Position numbers and translations under genes: made by a program. A stretch of DNA of 64,000 nt from the NCBI RefSeq assembly GCF_020564355.1, contig NZ_JAJCRR010000001.1, positions 1 through 64,000 of the forward strand, read 5' to 3'. Numbering within the stretch: position 1 is the first letter of the stretch; every line of letters begins with the position of its first letter. Source of the DNA: Lachnospira pectinoschiza. GTDB taxonomy: Bacteria; Bacillota; Clostridia; Lachnospirales; Lachnospiraceae. Of the stretch, positions 23,809 through 31,607 are shown piece after piece. Below the pieces are notes generated by a model, which worked only from the letters and a program-made list of their open reading frames with translations, had not been told where the DNA came from and made no database searches.

Positions 23809-25692
23809 ATGACAGATAAGCAGAAAAAAGTTTTATACCGTATTATTGCTACAGCACTGCTGTATGCGGTGCTGCTTGTAATGGAACACATCGTAAAGCC
23901 TGCCTTTATGGAACAGTGGTATGTGACACTGGTATTATTTTTGATTCCGTATTTTGTAATCGGCTGGGACATTATGTACAAAGCCGTGAGAAATATATCA
24001 CACGGACAGGTATTTGATGAAAATTTCCTGATGCTGATTGCAACAATCGGCGCGTTTGTGGTCGGAGAATATTCCGAAGGTGTTGCGGTAATGCTGTTTT
24101 ATCAGGTCGGTGAACTGTTCCAGAGTTATGCAGTCAACCGTTCCAGACAGTCTATTACGCAGTTAATGGACATTTGTCCGGAATATGCCAATTTGGAAGA
24201 AGACGGCAAAGTCAGTCAGGTTGACCCGGATGATGTAGAAGTCGGCAGTATTATTGTTGTAAAGCCGGGTGAGCGTGTGCCGCTTGACGGGATTGTCATC
24301 GAGGGTGAATCCATGGTGGATACTTCATCCCTGACCGGTGAATCCGTGCCGCGCCGGGTGGCAAAAGACAGTGAGATTATCAGTGGCTGTGTGAATGGCA
24401 GTGGGCTGTTGCGTGTAAAGACGACAAAAGAGTTTGATGATTCTACCGTTACAAGAATCCTTGAACTTGTTGAAAATGCAAGCAGTAAGAAGGCAAAGGC
24501 AGAAAACTTTATTACAAAGTTTGCAAAATATTATACGCCGGTCGTTGTAATCGGTGCGCTGCTTCTGGCAGTGATTCCGCCGATAATCTTTGGTGGAAAT
24601 TTCTTTGACTGGTTACAGAGAGCCTGCATTTTTCTTGTAATTTCATGCCCGTGTGCCCTGGTTATTTCAGTGCCGCTTAGTTTCTTTGGCGGAATCGGTG
24701 CGGCATCTGCGTCCGGTATTTTAGTAAAGGGCGGAAATTATCTGGAAGTGGCAGCAGATTTGGATACGATTGTATTTGATAAGACCGGTACGTTGACAAA
24801 GGGTGAATTTGAGGTCAATGAACTGCTGACGGCAGACGGCGTGTCCGAGGCGGAACTGCTTGAAGCTGCCGCATATGCGGAAAATTTTTCAGACCATCCG
24901 ATTGCTGCTTCCATTAAGCGTGCATTTGCAAAGGAAGGAAATGAAATTGCCGCAGAACGTATTTCTGATGTAAAGGAAGTGGCAGGTCACGGTATCCGCA
25001 TCCTGCTTGACGGTGCAGAAGTATTTGCGGGAAATGAAAAGCTGTTAAGTGACAACAGCATTGCGGCAGTACCGACTGAAAAGCCGGGAACGGTTGTTTA
25101 TGTGGCAAAGAGCGGCAGCTATATGGGCTGTGTCATTATTTCAGATACGATTAAGCCGGAAGCAAGGCAGGCAATTAAGAGCTTAAAGCAGGCAGGTGTA
25201 AAGCAGACGGTTATGCTTACGGGCGACCGCAAAAAAGCGGGCGAAGCCGTTGCAAAGGAACTTGGAATCGATACGGTTTATACCCAGCTTTTACCGGCAG
25301 ATAAGGTGGCAAAGGTTGAGGAACTGTTAGCACAACACACGGATGGAAAAGGCAAGGTTGCCTTTGTCGGTGACGGTATTAACGATGCGCCGGTGCTTTC
25401 CAGAGCGGATATTGGTATTGCAATGGGCAGTATGGGTTCCGATGCGGCGATTGAAGCGGCGGATATTGTGCTTATGGACGATGACACCACAAAGATTGCC
25501 AAGGTTGTAACAATCGCAAGAAAGACCCTTGTGATTGTAAGACAGAACATTGTATTTGCGCTGGCAGTTAAGGCATTTATCCTGATTCTCGGTGCATTCG
25601 GACTTGCCAATATGTGGGAAGCGGTATTTGCAGATGTCGGTGTATCTGTGATTGCGATTTTAAATGCGATGCGTATGCTGCGTGTAAAATAA
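23809..25692 (+). CDS. P1B-type Cd/Zn/Pb-exporting ATPase
   Basis: A 627-aa metal pump. No N-terminal HMA domain. Membrane metal site CPC (about 280-282) in ISCPCALVISVP, as in CadA/ZntA; the dephosphorylation loop LTGES; phosphorylation motif DKTGTLTKGE (about Asp324); nucleotide domain HP in SDHPIAAS; TGDRKKAGEAVAKELGI and GDGINDAPVL. The C-terminal helix ends in DVGVSVIAILNAMRML with the conserved Asp of Zn/Cd pumps. Start at ATG 23809, six bases after AGGAG; the HMA stop is 9 bp upstream, so translation is coupled. Confidence 0.96.
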   Translation: MTDKQKKVLYRIIATALLYAVLLVMEHIVKPAFMEQWYVTLVLFLIPYFVIGWDIMYKAVRNISHGQVFDENFLMLIATIGAFVVGEYSEGVAVMLFYQVGELFQSYAVNRSRQSITQLMDICPEYANLEEDGKVSQVDPDDVEVGSIIVVKPGERVPLDGIVIEGESMVDTSSLTGESVPRRVAKDSEIISGCVNGSGLLRVKTTKEFDDSTVTRILELVENASSKKAKAENFITKFAKYYTPVVVIGALLLAVIPPIIFGGNFFDWLQRACIFLVISCPCALVISVPLSFFGGIGAASASGILVKGGNYLEVAADLDTIVFDKTGTLTKGEFEVNELLTADGVSEAELLEAAAYAENFSDHPIAASIKRAFAKEGNEIAAERISDVKEVAGHGIRILLDGAEVFAGNEKLLSDNSIAAVPTEKPGTVVYVAKSGSYMGCVIISDTIKPEARQAIKSLKQAGVKQTVMLTGDRKKAGEAVAKELGIDTVYTQLLPADKVAKVEELLAQHTDGKGKVAFVGDGINDAPVLSRADIGIAMGSMGSDAAIEAADIVLMDDDTTKIAKVVTIARKTLVIVRQNIVFALAVKAFILILGAFGLANMWEAVFADVGVSVIAILNAMRMLRVK

Positions 25693-25751
25693 AGCTTTCA
25701 TTAAGCTTCAATTAAACTTTAATAAAGTTTGTGTTCTTTTCCATACATCTA

Positions 25752-25780
25752 TTGCACAACGAAAGAAAGTGTATTATAGT
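25752..25780 (+). promoter_or_regulatory. Promoter of the small lipoprotein gene
   Basis: TTGCAC at 25752-25757, 17 bp, TATAGT at 25775-25780. Upstream, 25693-25731 holds two small perfect hairpins (AAGCTT and AAACTTT types) after the ATPase stop. Confidence 0.8.
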
Positions 25781-25815
25781 GTAACCTCGAACAGGAAAAA
25801 TGGAGGAAAAGAACA

Positions 25816-26049
25816 ATGAGAAATTTTAAGAAGCTTGCACTTGTTGGTGCATTTGCAGTAGTAACAGCATTTTCCGTAACAGCATGCGGTTCATCAAACG
25901 GCACTACACAGGAAGCAACAACTGTTGACAGCCAGGCAGAACAGGACAGCAAGAGAGCAGCTTACAGAGAAGAACAGTCAAGACTTGCAGAGTCTAAGGC
26001 AGCAGCTGCTGCAGAAGCAGAAGGCACAGCAACAGAAGCTGCAAAGTAA
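25816..26049 (+). CDS. Small Ala/Glu-rich lipoprotein
   Basis: A 77-aa lipoprotein: signal peptide with lipobox VTAC (Cys25), then about 50 residues rich in Ala, Glu, Gln and Ser that form one charged helix (QDSKRAAYREEQSRLAESKA). No family recognised. Its promoter is strong and a GGAGG site precedes the ATG, so it is probably well expressed. A 38-bp hairpin repeat follows. Confidence 0.8.
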   Translation: MRNFKKLALVGAFAVVTAFSVTACGSSNGTTQEATTVDSQAEQDSKRAAYREEQSRLAESKAAAAAEAEGTATEAAK

Positions 26050-26079
26050 TATAAATAAAATCGGCGGACAGCCGGAACA

Positions 26080-26117
26080 GGGGACAGTCCTGCGCAGTGG
26101 CGTGGGGCTGTCCCTTG
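26080..26117 (+). repeat. 38-bp hairpin repeat, copy 1
   Basis: GGGGACAG and CTGTCCC pair around a loop with inner CGC/GCG. Identical over 38 bp to 27929-27966. The tail TTGTTGT is a weak T run, so it may act as terminator for the lipoprotein gene. Confidence 0.88.
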
Positions 26118-26428
26118 TTGTATTATAGAGATATATTTAGTGAAAAATATTACAGATGAAAAGAGATTTTTGAAATAATGGTGGTAATTATAATATTGTC
26201 TAAAAATATAGAATGAAAATATTAATAGTTTGACAAAAATAAGACGTAATGATATAGTTATAATAAAGAATTAATTTGTAATGATAATCTTAATCTATAC
26301 AATTTTAATAATTACGTTAAATTATAGAGTTTAAGGTTATTTATTTTAGGAGGGGGGGTGAAAGAGAAAATTATGCATGAGGCACTTGCAGACTAACGAA
26401 TTGATTGAAAGAACAGGGGGTACTAATT
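26118..26428. promoter_or_regulatory. Leader region of the secreted protein, with promoter
   Basis: AT-rich. TTGACA at 26230-26235, 17 bp, TATAGT at 26253-26258 gives a strong promoter, leaving an untranslated leader of about 165 nt that contains a GGAGGGGGG run at about 26350. No ORF or known riboswitch was recognised in it. Confidence 0.7.
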
Positions 26429-27211
26429 ATGAAAAGATTATTAGCAGTAGTTTTAGTTTGTAGTTTAGTGTTGTCGATGTCCACAATATCGGTTAAAGCT
26501 GATGATAATGTTGAACAGAAAGCAATGCAAATTTATCAGGAAATGCTTGAGGAGAGTGGATTGATAACATCAAATCAAAGCATTGTGTTAAAGGACAGCC
26601 AAGAAGCACAATACGGTATTAATACCTACGTAGCAGATAGTGAGGAACAAGCATTTTCTAATATAGTGGCATACATTGAAGAGGACGGGATTTTAGAAGA
26701 TGCTTATTCGGTTATTTATAGGAGTGTAGCAACAGGGAAAACAGCCGAATTATCAAATTCAAGCATAATGGGATTTACACTTACCGTTTATTATGATTAT
26801 TATTATCCACAAGATAATGGTTACACAGACCCATATTACAGACACGGGGCGTTAGAGGTTCAAGCGAGTATGAATCCAATGATATCCAGTGTGGGTGATT
26901 TTAATTGCGTATACTTGTCACGGGGAGTAGAAACCAATTCTGAAGGAAACTGGTCAGGAGATTTTGTTTCGTGTGAATCAAGGGTGAGTGCGGATACTTT
27001 GCATAAAAAAGATTACTATTATGTTCGTTCAGGAGATTGTGGGAATCCATATCTTTGGAAATTTGGAAGTACAGTGGAAAATGGATGCGCATTTTCAGGA
27101 ATAGCATACAGTTTTTCTTTTGGTGGAAGAACATATAGTGATACAATGGTAATTTTGTACGATACAACTCAGGATTTTTTTGATTTTACGGATTTTGACT
27201 GGGGGATTTAA
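26429..27211 (+). CDS. Secreted protein of unknown function
   Basis: A 260-aa exported protein: signal peptide to about residue 23 (cleavage near VKADD), a helical acidic part (24-110), then a Tyr-rich beta domain (VYYDYYYPQDNGYTDPYYRH) with four cysteines (in FNCVYL, VSCESR, GDCGNP and GCAFSG) that could form two disulfides. No catalytic motif or known family seen. ATG 26429 has AGGGGG about 9 nt upstream; a TTG at 26405 lacks support. Confidence 0.75.
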   Translation: MKRLLAVVLVCSLVLSMSTISVKADDNVEQKAMQIYQEMLEESGLITSNQSIVLKDSQEAQYGINTYVADSEEQAFSNIVAYIEEDGILEDAYSVIYRSVATGKTAELSNSSIMGFTLTVYYDYYYPQDNGYTDPYYRHGALEVQASMNPMISSVGDFNCVYLSRGVETNSEGNWSGDFVSCESRVSADTLHKKDYYYVRSGDCGNPYLWKFGSTVENGCAFSGIAYSFSFGGRTYSDTMVILYDTTQDFFDFTDFDWGI

Positions 27212-27228
27212 TTAAAATGAGTTACATA

Positions 27229-27278
27229 GGTACTGTATAAAATATGTTTTGGTATGATAAGATGTTTTATACAGTACC
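27229..27278. repeat. 14-bp perfect inverted repeat
   Basis: GGTACTGTATAAAA (27229-27242) and TTTTATACAGTACC (27265-27278) with a 22-bp spacer, between the secreted-protein and lipoprotein genes. No T run follows, so it is not a standard terminator. It may be a regulator site or the ends of a very short transposon relic. Confidence 0.75.
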
Positions 27279-27313
27279 GTCTAAGGTGCACGTTAAGACA
27301 GGGGGTAATAAAA

Positions 27314-27916
27314 ATGAAAAAAAAAATTGGTTTGGCAGTGATATCAATACTCATTTGCGGTTTTGCTTTTGCCGGTTGTGCAGGAAAGAATGATACAGAT
27401 GTGGCAAAAACTTCGCAGACAGAAAACACACAGACAGCGTATCAATGGGATACAACATTGAAAGGAAGTCTGTTTATCAGTGATAATCAATTTGGATATA
27501 AAGGTTATTCAAAGAATGTAAAATATTCGGAAATCTTTACGGAAGCAGATGATGTAAAGAAGAATACAACAGGTGCAAATAAGTACAGTGCGACGGTTCG
27601 TGAAGCACAGAAGTTTTCCGATTTTTCAACAGGAAATGTAGCTGAAAAATATATTTTTTCTACGGAAGATGATTTGTTAAATGCAGTTGTTGTTATCTTA
27701 ACACCGGACAGTGGAGAAGCGTGGAGCAATTTTAATGAAAGGGCGGCAGAAGCATTTCAGACAGTTTTTGCGGGAAAAACGATTCAAAAACAGGAATCTA
27801 CAGCAAAGGAAGACGGAATTGCAATTATGGGAAACTGGCAGGTAAAAGATGACAGTGGGAACAGTATTACGATAGAATTTGGCAGTGAAATAGATATTAC
27901 GGTAAAGTTTAACTAA
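27314..27916 (+). CDS. Lipoprotein of unknown function
   Basis: A 200-aa lipoprotein with lipobox FAGC (Cys21). The mature part has a KGYSKNVKYSEIFTEADDVK segment and ends in MGNWQVKDDSGNSITIEFGSEIDITVKFN, a small beta meander of the kind seen in lipocalin-like or DUF lipoproteins; no family assigned. ATG 27314 follows AGGGGG by 7 nt; an upstream start at 27254 lies within the inverted repeat and has no ribosome site. Confidence 0.75.
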   Translation: MKKKIGLAVISILICGFAFAGCAGKNDTDVAKTSQTENTQTAYQWDTTLKGSLFISDNQFGYKGYSKNVKYSEIFTEADDVKKNTTGANKYSATVREAQKFSDFSTGNVAEKYIFSTEDDLLNAVVVILTPDSGEAWSNFNERAAEAFQTVFAGKTIQKQESTAKEDGIAIMGNWQVKDDSGNSITIEFGSEIDITVKFN

Positions 27917-27928
27917 GCCGGAAAATAA

Positions 27929-27966
27929 GGGGACAGTCCTGCGCAGTGGCGTGGGGCTGTCCCTTG
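27929..27966 (+). repeat. 38-bp hairpin repeat, copy 2
   Basis: Identical to 26080-26117. Here too it follows a lipoprotein gene and is preceded by GCCGGAA. Its last bases overlap the -35 of the tRNA-Leu promoter. Confidence 0.88.
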
Positions 27967-27993
27967 ACTTTGCCTGTAAAAATATGGTACTAT
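27964..27993 (+). promoter_or_regulatory. Promoter of tRNA-Leu
   Basis: TTGACT at 27964-27969, 18 bp, TACTAT at 27988-27993; the tRNA starts 11 bp later. Confidence 0.7.
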
Positions 27994-28004
27994 ATACATT
28001 GTCT

Positions 28005-28084
28005 GCGGGTATGGCGGAATTGGCAGACGCGCCAGATTTAGGTTCTGGTGGGAGACCGTGCAGGTTCAAGTCCTGTTACCCGCA
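28005..28084 (+). tRNA. tRNA-Leu(TAG)
   Basis: Class II tRNA; acceptor GCGGGTA/TACCCGC (28005-28011/28077-28083), discriminator A, anticodon loop TTTAGGT giving TAG. A lone tRNA gene with its own promoter and terminator. Confidence 0.96.
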
Positions 28085-28111
28085 TTAAAATAATAATCAG
28101 GTGTGATAAAG

Positions 28112-28151
28112 GCAGCGGTATCGAAATATAAAGATGCCGCTGTTTTGTTAT
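28112..28151 (+). terminator. Rho-independent terminator of tRNA-Leu
   Basis: CAGCGGTATC and GATGCCGCTG form the stem, followed by TTTTGTTATTTT. Confidence 0.85.
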
Positions 28152-28201
28152 TTTAAAAACTTATAAAAAGTTTATAGATTTATCCGGTAAAAAGTGGATT
28201 T

Positions 28202-28268
28202 TTGACTTGAAATATAGTAGTATATGTAATATAGTATTTAATACTATGTAATGCGGATTAGCATTACA
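28202..28268 (+). promoter_or_regulatory. DegV promoter with two adjacent palindromes
   Basis: TTGACT at 28202-28207, 17 bp, TGTAAT at 28225-28230. Immediately downstream are ATAGTATT-T-AATACTAT (28231-28247) and TGTAATGC-6-GCATTACA (28247-28268), both perfect. They sit where a repressor would block transcription. Confidence 0.65.
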
Positions 28269-28309
28269 TGATATGAAGTTAATGTGATACACGGAAATGA
28301 GGATGAATT

Positions 28310-29203
28310 ATGGAATATAAAATTATAGCAGACGGGGCATGTGATCTTTACGGTGAAAATGCAGATAAAATCGGAGTTCAGATTGTACCGTTTTATGTTG
28401 CGTTTGAGGAAAATGTATATAAAAAAGAGGGTGCGGAAATTGAAGTCCGCCACTTCTATAAAGAAATGGTAGAAAATCCGACGGTTTTCCCAAAGACATC
28501 CATGCCGTCCGTACAGGACTATGTAGATGTTTTTACACCGATTGTTAAAGCAGGCGAGGGCGTGCTTTGTATCTGTATTACCACGAAGTTCAGCGGCTCT
28601 TATAATTCAGCGGTCAATGCCAGAAATATGCTTTTGGAAGATTATCCGGATGCAAAGATTGAAGTGATTGATTCTACATTAAATACGGTTGAGGAAGGAA
28701 TTTTTGTCAGGGAAGCTGCGCGGATGAAAGCGGCAGGACTTTCGCTGGAAGAAAGTGTGCAGGCACTGGAACGGATTAAATCAACCGGCAGAATTATCTT
28801 TACGGTAGGCAGTCTGGATTATCTGATTCACGGCGGAAGAATCGGCAAGGTGCTTGGCGGTGCGGTCAATATGCTCGGCATTAAGCCGATGATTGTCATG
28901 CAGGACGGCGAGATTTTCTCAAGCGGCATGGCAAGGGGCAGAAAGAAATCCATTGACAAACTGCTCGTGCAGATTAAAGAGCATTTTACGAAAAACAACA
29001 TCAATGCCAATGATTATGAAATTGTGGTGGGTTACGGTTATGACTATGATGAAGCGGTGTCCTTCAGGGACAGACTGCTGGAATCCGTGAAAGAATATTC
29101 GGATATTACATCAATCGACATTTATCAGATAGGTGCAACAGTCGGCGTGCATACAGGACCGTATCCACTGGGTGTCGGACTGTTAAAGAAATATGATGCG
29201 TAA
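28310..29203 (+). CDS. DegV-family fatty-acid-binding protein
   Basis: A 297-aa DegV/FakB-type protein. N-terminal KIIADGACDLYGE resembles the family's D-S-x-x-D/C-L start, TSMPSVQDY is the ligand-pocket TSxPS motif, the central part has ITTKFSGSYNSA, and GSLDYLIHGGRIG is the conserved second-domain motif. FakB proteins present fatty acids to the kinase FakA for entry into phospholipids; no fakA is near. The promoter with two palindromes suggests regulation by a dimeric repressor. Good GAGG ribosome site. Confidence 0.93.
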   Translation: MEYKIIADGACDLYGENADKIGVQIVPFYVAFEENVYKKEGAEIEVRHFYKEMVENPTVFPKTSMPSVQDYVDVFTPIVKAGEGVLCICITTKFSGSYNSAVNARNMLLEDYPDAKIEVIDSTLNTVEEGIFVREAARMKAAGLSLEESVQALERIKSTGRIIFTVGSLDYLIHGGRIGKVLGGAVNMLGIKPMIVMQDGEIFSSGMARGRKKSIDKLLVQIKEHFTKNNINANDYEIVVGYGYDYDEAVSFRDRLLESVKEYSDITSIDIYQIGATVGVHTGPYPLGVGLLKKYDA

Positions 29204-29262
29204 GGTAGAAAATGCATACCGATAACCGAAAGGCATATCGGGCAGAACGAACAAAACAGGCA

Positions 29263-29307
29263 GTGCCGCAGGAGAATTCTAAAAAGAAAAGTCCTGCGGC
29301 ACTTTTT
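29263..29307 (+). terminator. Rho-independent terminator
   Basis: GTGCCGCAGGA and TCCTGCGGCAC, 11-bp perfect stem, followed by T5. Confidence 0.93.
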
Positions 29308-29321
29308 GTATAAAAGAAGAC

Positions 29322-29350
29322 TGGACAACCATGCTTTCGGGTGCTATACT
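29322..29350 (+). promoter_or_regulatory. Promoter of the AEC transporter
   Basis: TGGACA at 29322-29327, 17 bp, TATACT at 29345-29350. Confidence 0.65.
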
Positions 29351-29406
29351 CACATTGCAAACAAATATATAACAAACAATGAAATATATAACACAAGGAG
29401 ATTATT

Positions 29407-30327
29407 ATGGAACTGGCGTTGATTACAGTGAAACAGGTGGTTGTTTTATTTATTTTGATTTTTGCGGGATTTGTCTGCGTAAAGACCAAAGCGGTTAAAA
29501 TGGAAGGGAAAAAAGCATTTTCGGATTTACTCTTATATCTGATTGTACCGGCAATGGTTATCAATTCGTATATGATGGAATTTAATATTGACATTCTCCA
29601 TAATCTCTTGAAAGCGTTTGAACTTAGTATTTTACTGCTGCTTATCGGACTTTTTATTACGCTGGCATTGACGGCAAAGCACAAAAGTCCCGATTTGCCG
29701 ATTATGCGGTTTGCCTGCATTTTTTCCAATGCGGCATATATGGGATTTCCACTGATTCAGGCGCTGTTTGGCTCGGAAGGACTGCTTTATGCCAGCGCAT
29801 TTGTGACGGTTTATAATATTTTACTGTGGACGGCCGGATACGGCATTGTCAGTAAAAAGGTTCGTGCAAAAGAGGTTTTGCGTACAATCTTTACCAATCC
29901 GGTGCTGATTTCAGTTGTGGCAGGACTGCTTATTTATCTGTGTCAGATTCCTGTGCCGGACATTATAAAACAGCCGGTCAGTCTGGTTGGCAATATGAAT
30001 ACACCGCTGTCGATGTTTATTACAGGCATGATTATTGCGGGAAGTGACGTAAAAGGACTGGTTTATAATAAAAATATATGGTATATTATTCTGGTGCGTC
30101 AGCTGGTGATTCCGGCGGTGTGCTTTGGCGTATTTTCGCTGTTTCATGTGACAGGCATGGCGGCGCAGGTGGTACTTTTGCTGGAAGCCTGCCCGAGCGC
30201 GGCGATTACGTCTGTGTTTGCAGTGCAGTTTGGGTATGATGAAAATCTGGCGGCAGGAGCAGTGGTTATCACTACATTTTTTAGTATCCTGACACTGCCG
30301 GTCTGCGCAATGCTGCTGACAGCTTAA
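29407..30327 (+). CDS. AEC-family (auxin efflux carrier) transporter
   Basis: A 306-aa membrane protein with about ten helices in two repeats. Family features are the N-terminal LLLYLIVPAMVINSYMM (P in helix 2), CIFSNAAYMGFPLIQALFG (the conserved N-x-G-F-P), and the C-terminal repeat EACPSAAITSVFAVQFGYD. Bacterial members export or import malonate, malate or other organic anions; the substrate is not predictable. AAGGAG site before the ATG. The MFS gene follows by 29 bp, so both are probably co-transcribed. Confidence 0.92.
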   Translation: MELALITVKQVVVLFILIFAGFVCVKTKAVKMEGKKAFSDLLLYLIVPAMVINSYMMEFNIDILHNLLKAFELSILLLLIGLFITLALTAKHKSPDLPIMRFACIFSNAAYMGFPLIQALFGSEGLLYASAFVTVYNILLWTAGYGIVSKKVRAKEVLRTIFTNPVLISVVAGLLIYLCQIPVPDIIKQPVSLVGNMNTPLSMFITGMIIAGSDVKGLVYNKNIWYIILVRQLVIPAVCFGVFSLFHVTGMAAQVVLLLEACPSAAITSVFAVQFGYDENLAAGAVVITTFFSILTLPVCAMLLTA

Positions 30328-30356
30328 ATAAAAGGAAATGGAGATAGAAACAAGAG

Positions 30357-31532
30357 ATGAAATCAAAATGGAAACTATTTTTTCCGTGCTATTTTGCATT
30401 TTTTGTAAATGGCGCGATGGTGCTTCTGGTAGGGGCAATTCTGCCATATCTGATTGAAGAAGCGGGTATCAGCTACAGTGTGGCGGGCGGACTGCTCTCC
30501 GCATTTGCAATCGGAAATCTGCTGGCAAGCTTTGTCAATCCTCCGCTTGCGGGTAAAATAGGCAGAAAGGCAACGATTGTGAGCATGTCGGCACTGATTC
30601 CGCTGATGTGGCTTATCATTACATGGATTCCGCCGGTGCCGGTATTATATGCGGCATTTGTACTGCTTGGTATTGGCAGGGGTTCGGTCAGCATTATCAA
30701 CAATGCGGTTGTCAACGATAATTCGGATGGAAAACCGGCGGCGTTAAATCTTTTGCATATGACATTTGCAGTCGGTGCATTTTTATCGCCGTTTTTAACA
30801 TCACTGTATATCGGTGCAGGCATGGGCTGGCGTGCGGTTGCGTACACGGTTGTTACAGGTTCGGCGCTTGCCTGCCTGTTTTATGCATTGATGGAGCTGG
30901 ATTATAACTGGCCGAAGGAATCCAAAAAGGCACAGCAGGAAAATAAGGAGCAGTCGAAAGAAACATTTTATAAAAATCCTGTATTTTATATTATGGGATT
31001 TCTACTGTTTTTGTATCTGGGACTGGAAAACTGTGTCAACGGCTGGTTTGTAACGTATTTTAAGAGTATGGGCATTATGAGCAGTGCGTATGCGACAAAT
31101 CTTGTATCTGTCACATGGATTATGGTAATGCTCGGAAGGCTGCTTACGGCAAAGCTTTCCACAAAAATTGATAAAAATAAGCTGATTTTTTCATATTGTA
31201 TTGCTACAGCCGCATTTTTTATCCTGTTATTAGCGACACACAATCTTGCAGTCATTACCGTAGCGATTGCGGGACTCGGATTTTTCTTTGCGGGCATTTA
31301 TCCGACCAGCGTATCCAGCGCCGGTGCGGTATTGAAAGGCTCAAACACAGGAATGTCCATGTTTCTTGCGATTGCAGCACTCGGCGGTATCGTAACACCG
31401 CAGATTGTCGGCGTGCTGGCAGATTCTTTTGGCATGACGGCGGCAATTTTGGTGCTGTTGTTTAATGCGGCAGGCATGTTTGTATTGTCATTGGTGAATT
31501 TAAAGGTAAACAGTAAAAGCAGACTGTTTTGA
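30357..31532 (+). CDS. Major facilitator superfamily transporter
   Basis: A 391-aa protein with 12 hydrophobic segments. After TM2 the loop NPPLAGKIGRKAT is the MFS motif A (G-x-x-x-D/G-R-x-G-R-K). The N-terminal YFAFFVNGAMVLLVGAILPYLIEEAGISYS and the later FAGIYPTSVSSAGAVLKGS resemble the FucP/sugar-like branch, but no substrate is assigned. The ATG lies about 15 bp after GGAGA. Ends just before a hairpin repeat leading into an aldose-epimerase gene; a sugar substrate would fit. Confidence 0.88.
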   Translation: MKSKWKLFFPCYFAFFVNGAMVLLVGAILPYLIEEAGISYSVAGGLLSAFAIGNLLASFVNPPLAGKIGRKATIVSMSALIPLMWLIITWIPPVPVLYAAFVLLGIGRGSVSIINNAVVNDNSDGKPAALNLLHMTFAVGAFLSPFLTSLYIGAGMGWRAVAYTVVTGSALACLFYALMELDYNWPKESKKAQQENKEQSKETFYKNPVFYIMGFLLFLYLGLENCVNGWFVTYFKSMGIMSSAYATNLVSVTWIMVMLGRLLTAKLSTKIDKNKLIFSYCIATAAFFILLLATHNLAVITVAIAGLGFFFAGIYPTSVSSAGAVLKGSNTGMSMFLAIAALGGIVTPQIVGVLADSFGMTAAILVLLFNAAGMFVLSLVNLKVNSKSRLF

Positions 31533-31537
31533 TGACA

Positions 31538-31600
31538 GATGAGAAATCGCCTGCGCGAATTTCTCATCGTCACTTCGCGATATAAAATCACTCAGTATGG
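31538..31600 (+). repeat. Modular hairpin repeat, copy A (single module)
   Basis: GATGAGAAAT (31538-31547) pairs with ATTTCTCATC (31559-31568) around CGCCTGCGCGA, followed by CACTTCGCGAT..ATCACTCAG and then the ribosome site GGAGGG of the next gene. Same loop and tail as module 3 at 40470 and 49228. Confidence 0.85.
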
Positions 31601-31607
31601 AGGGTAT

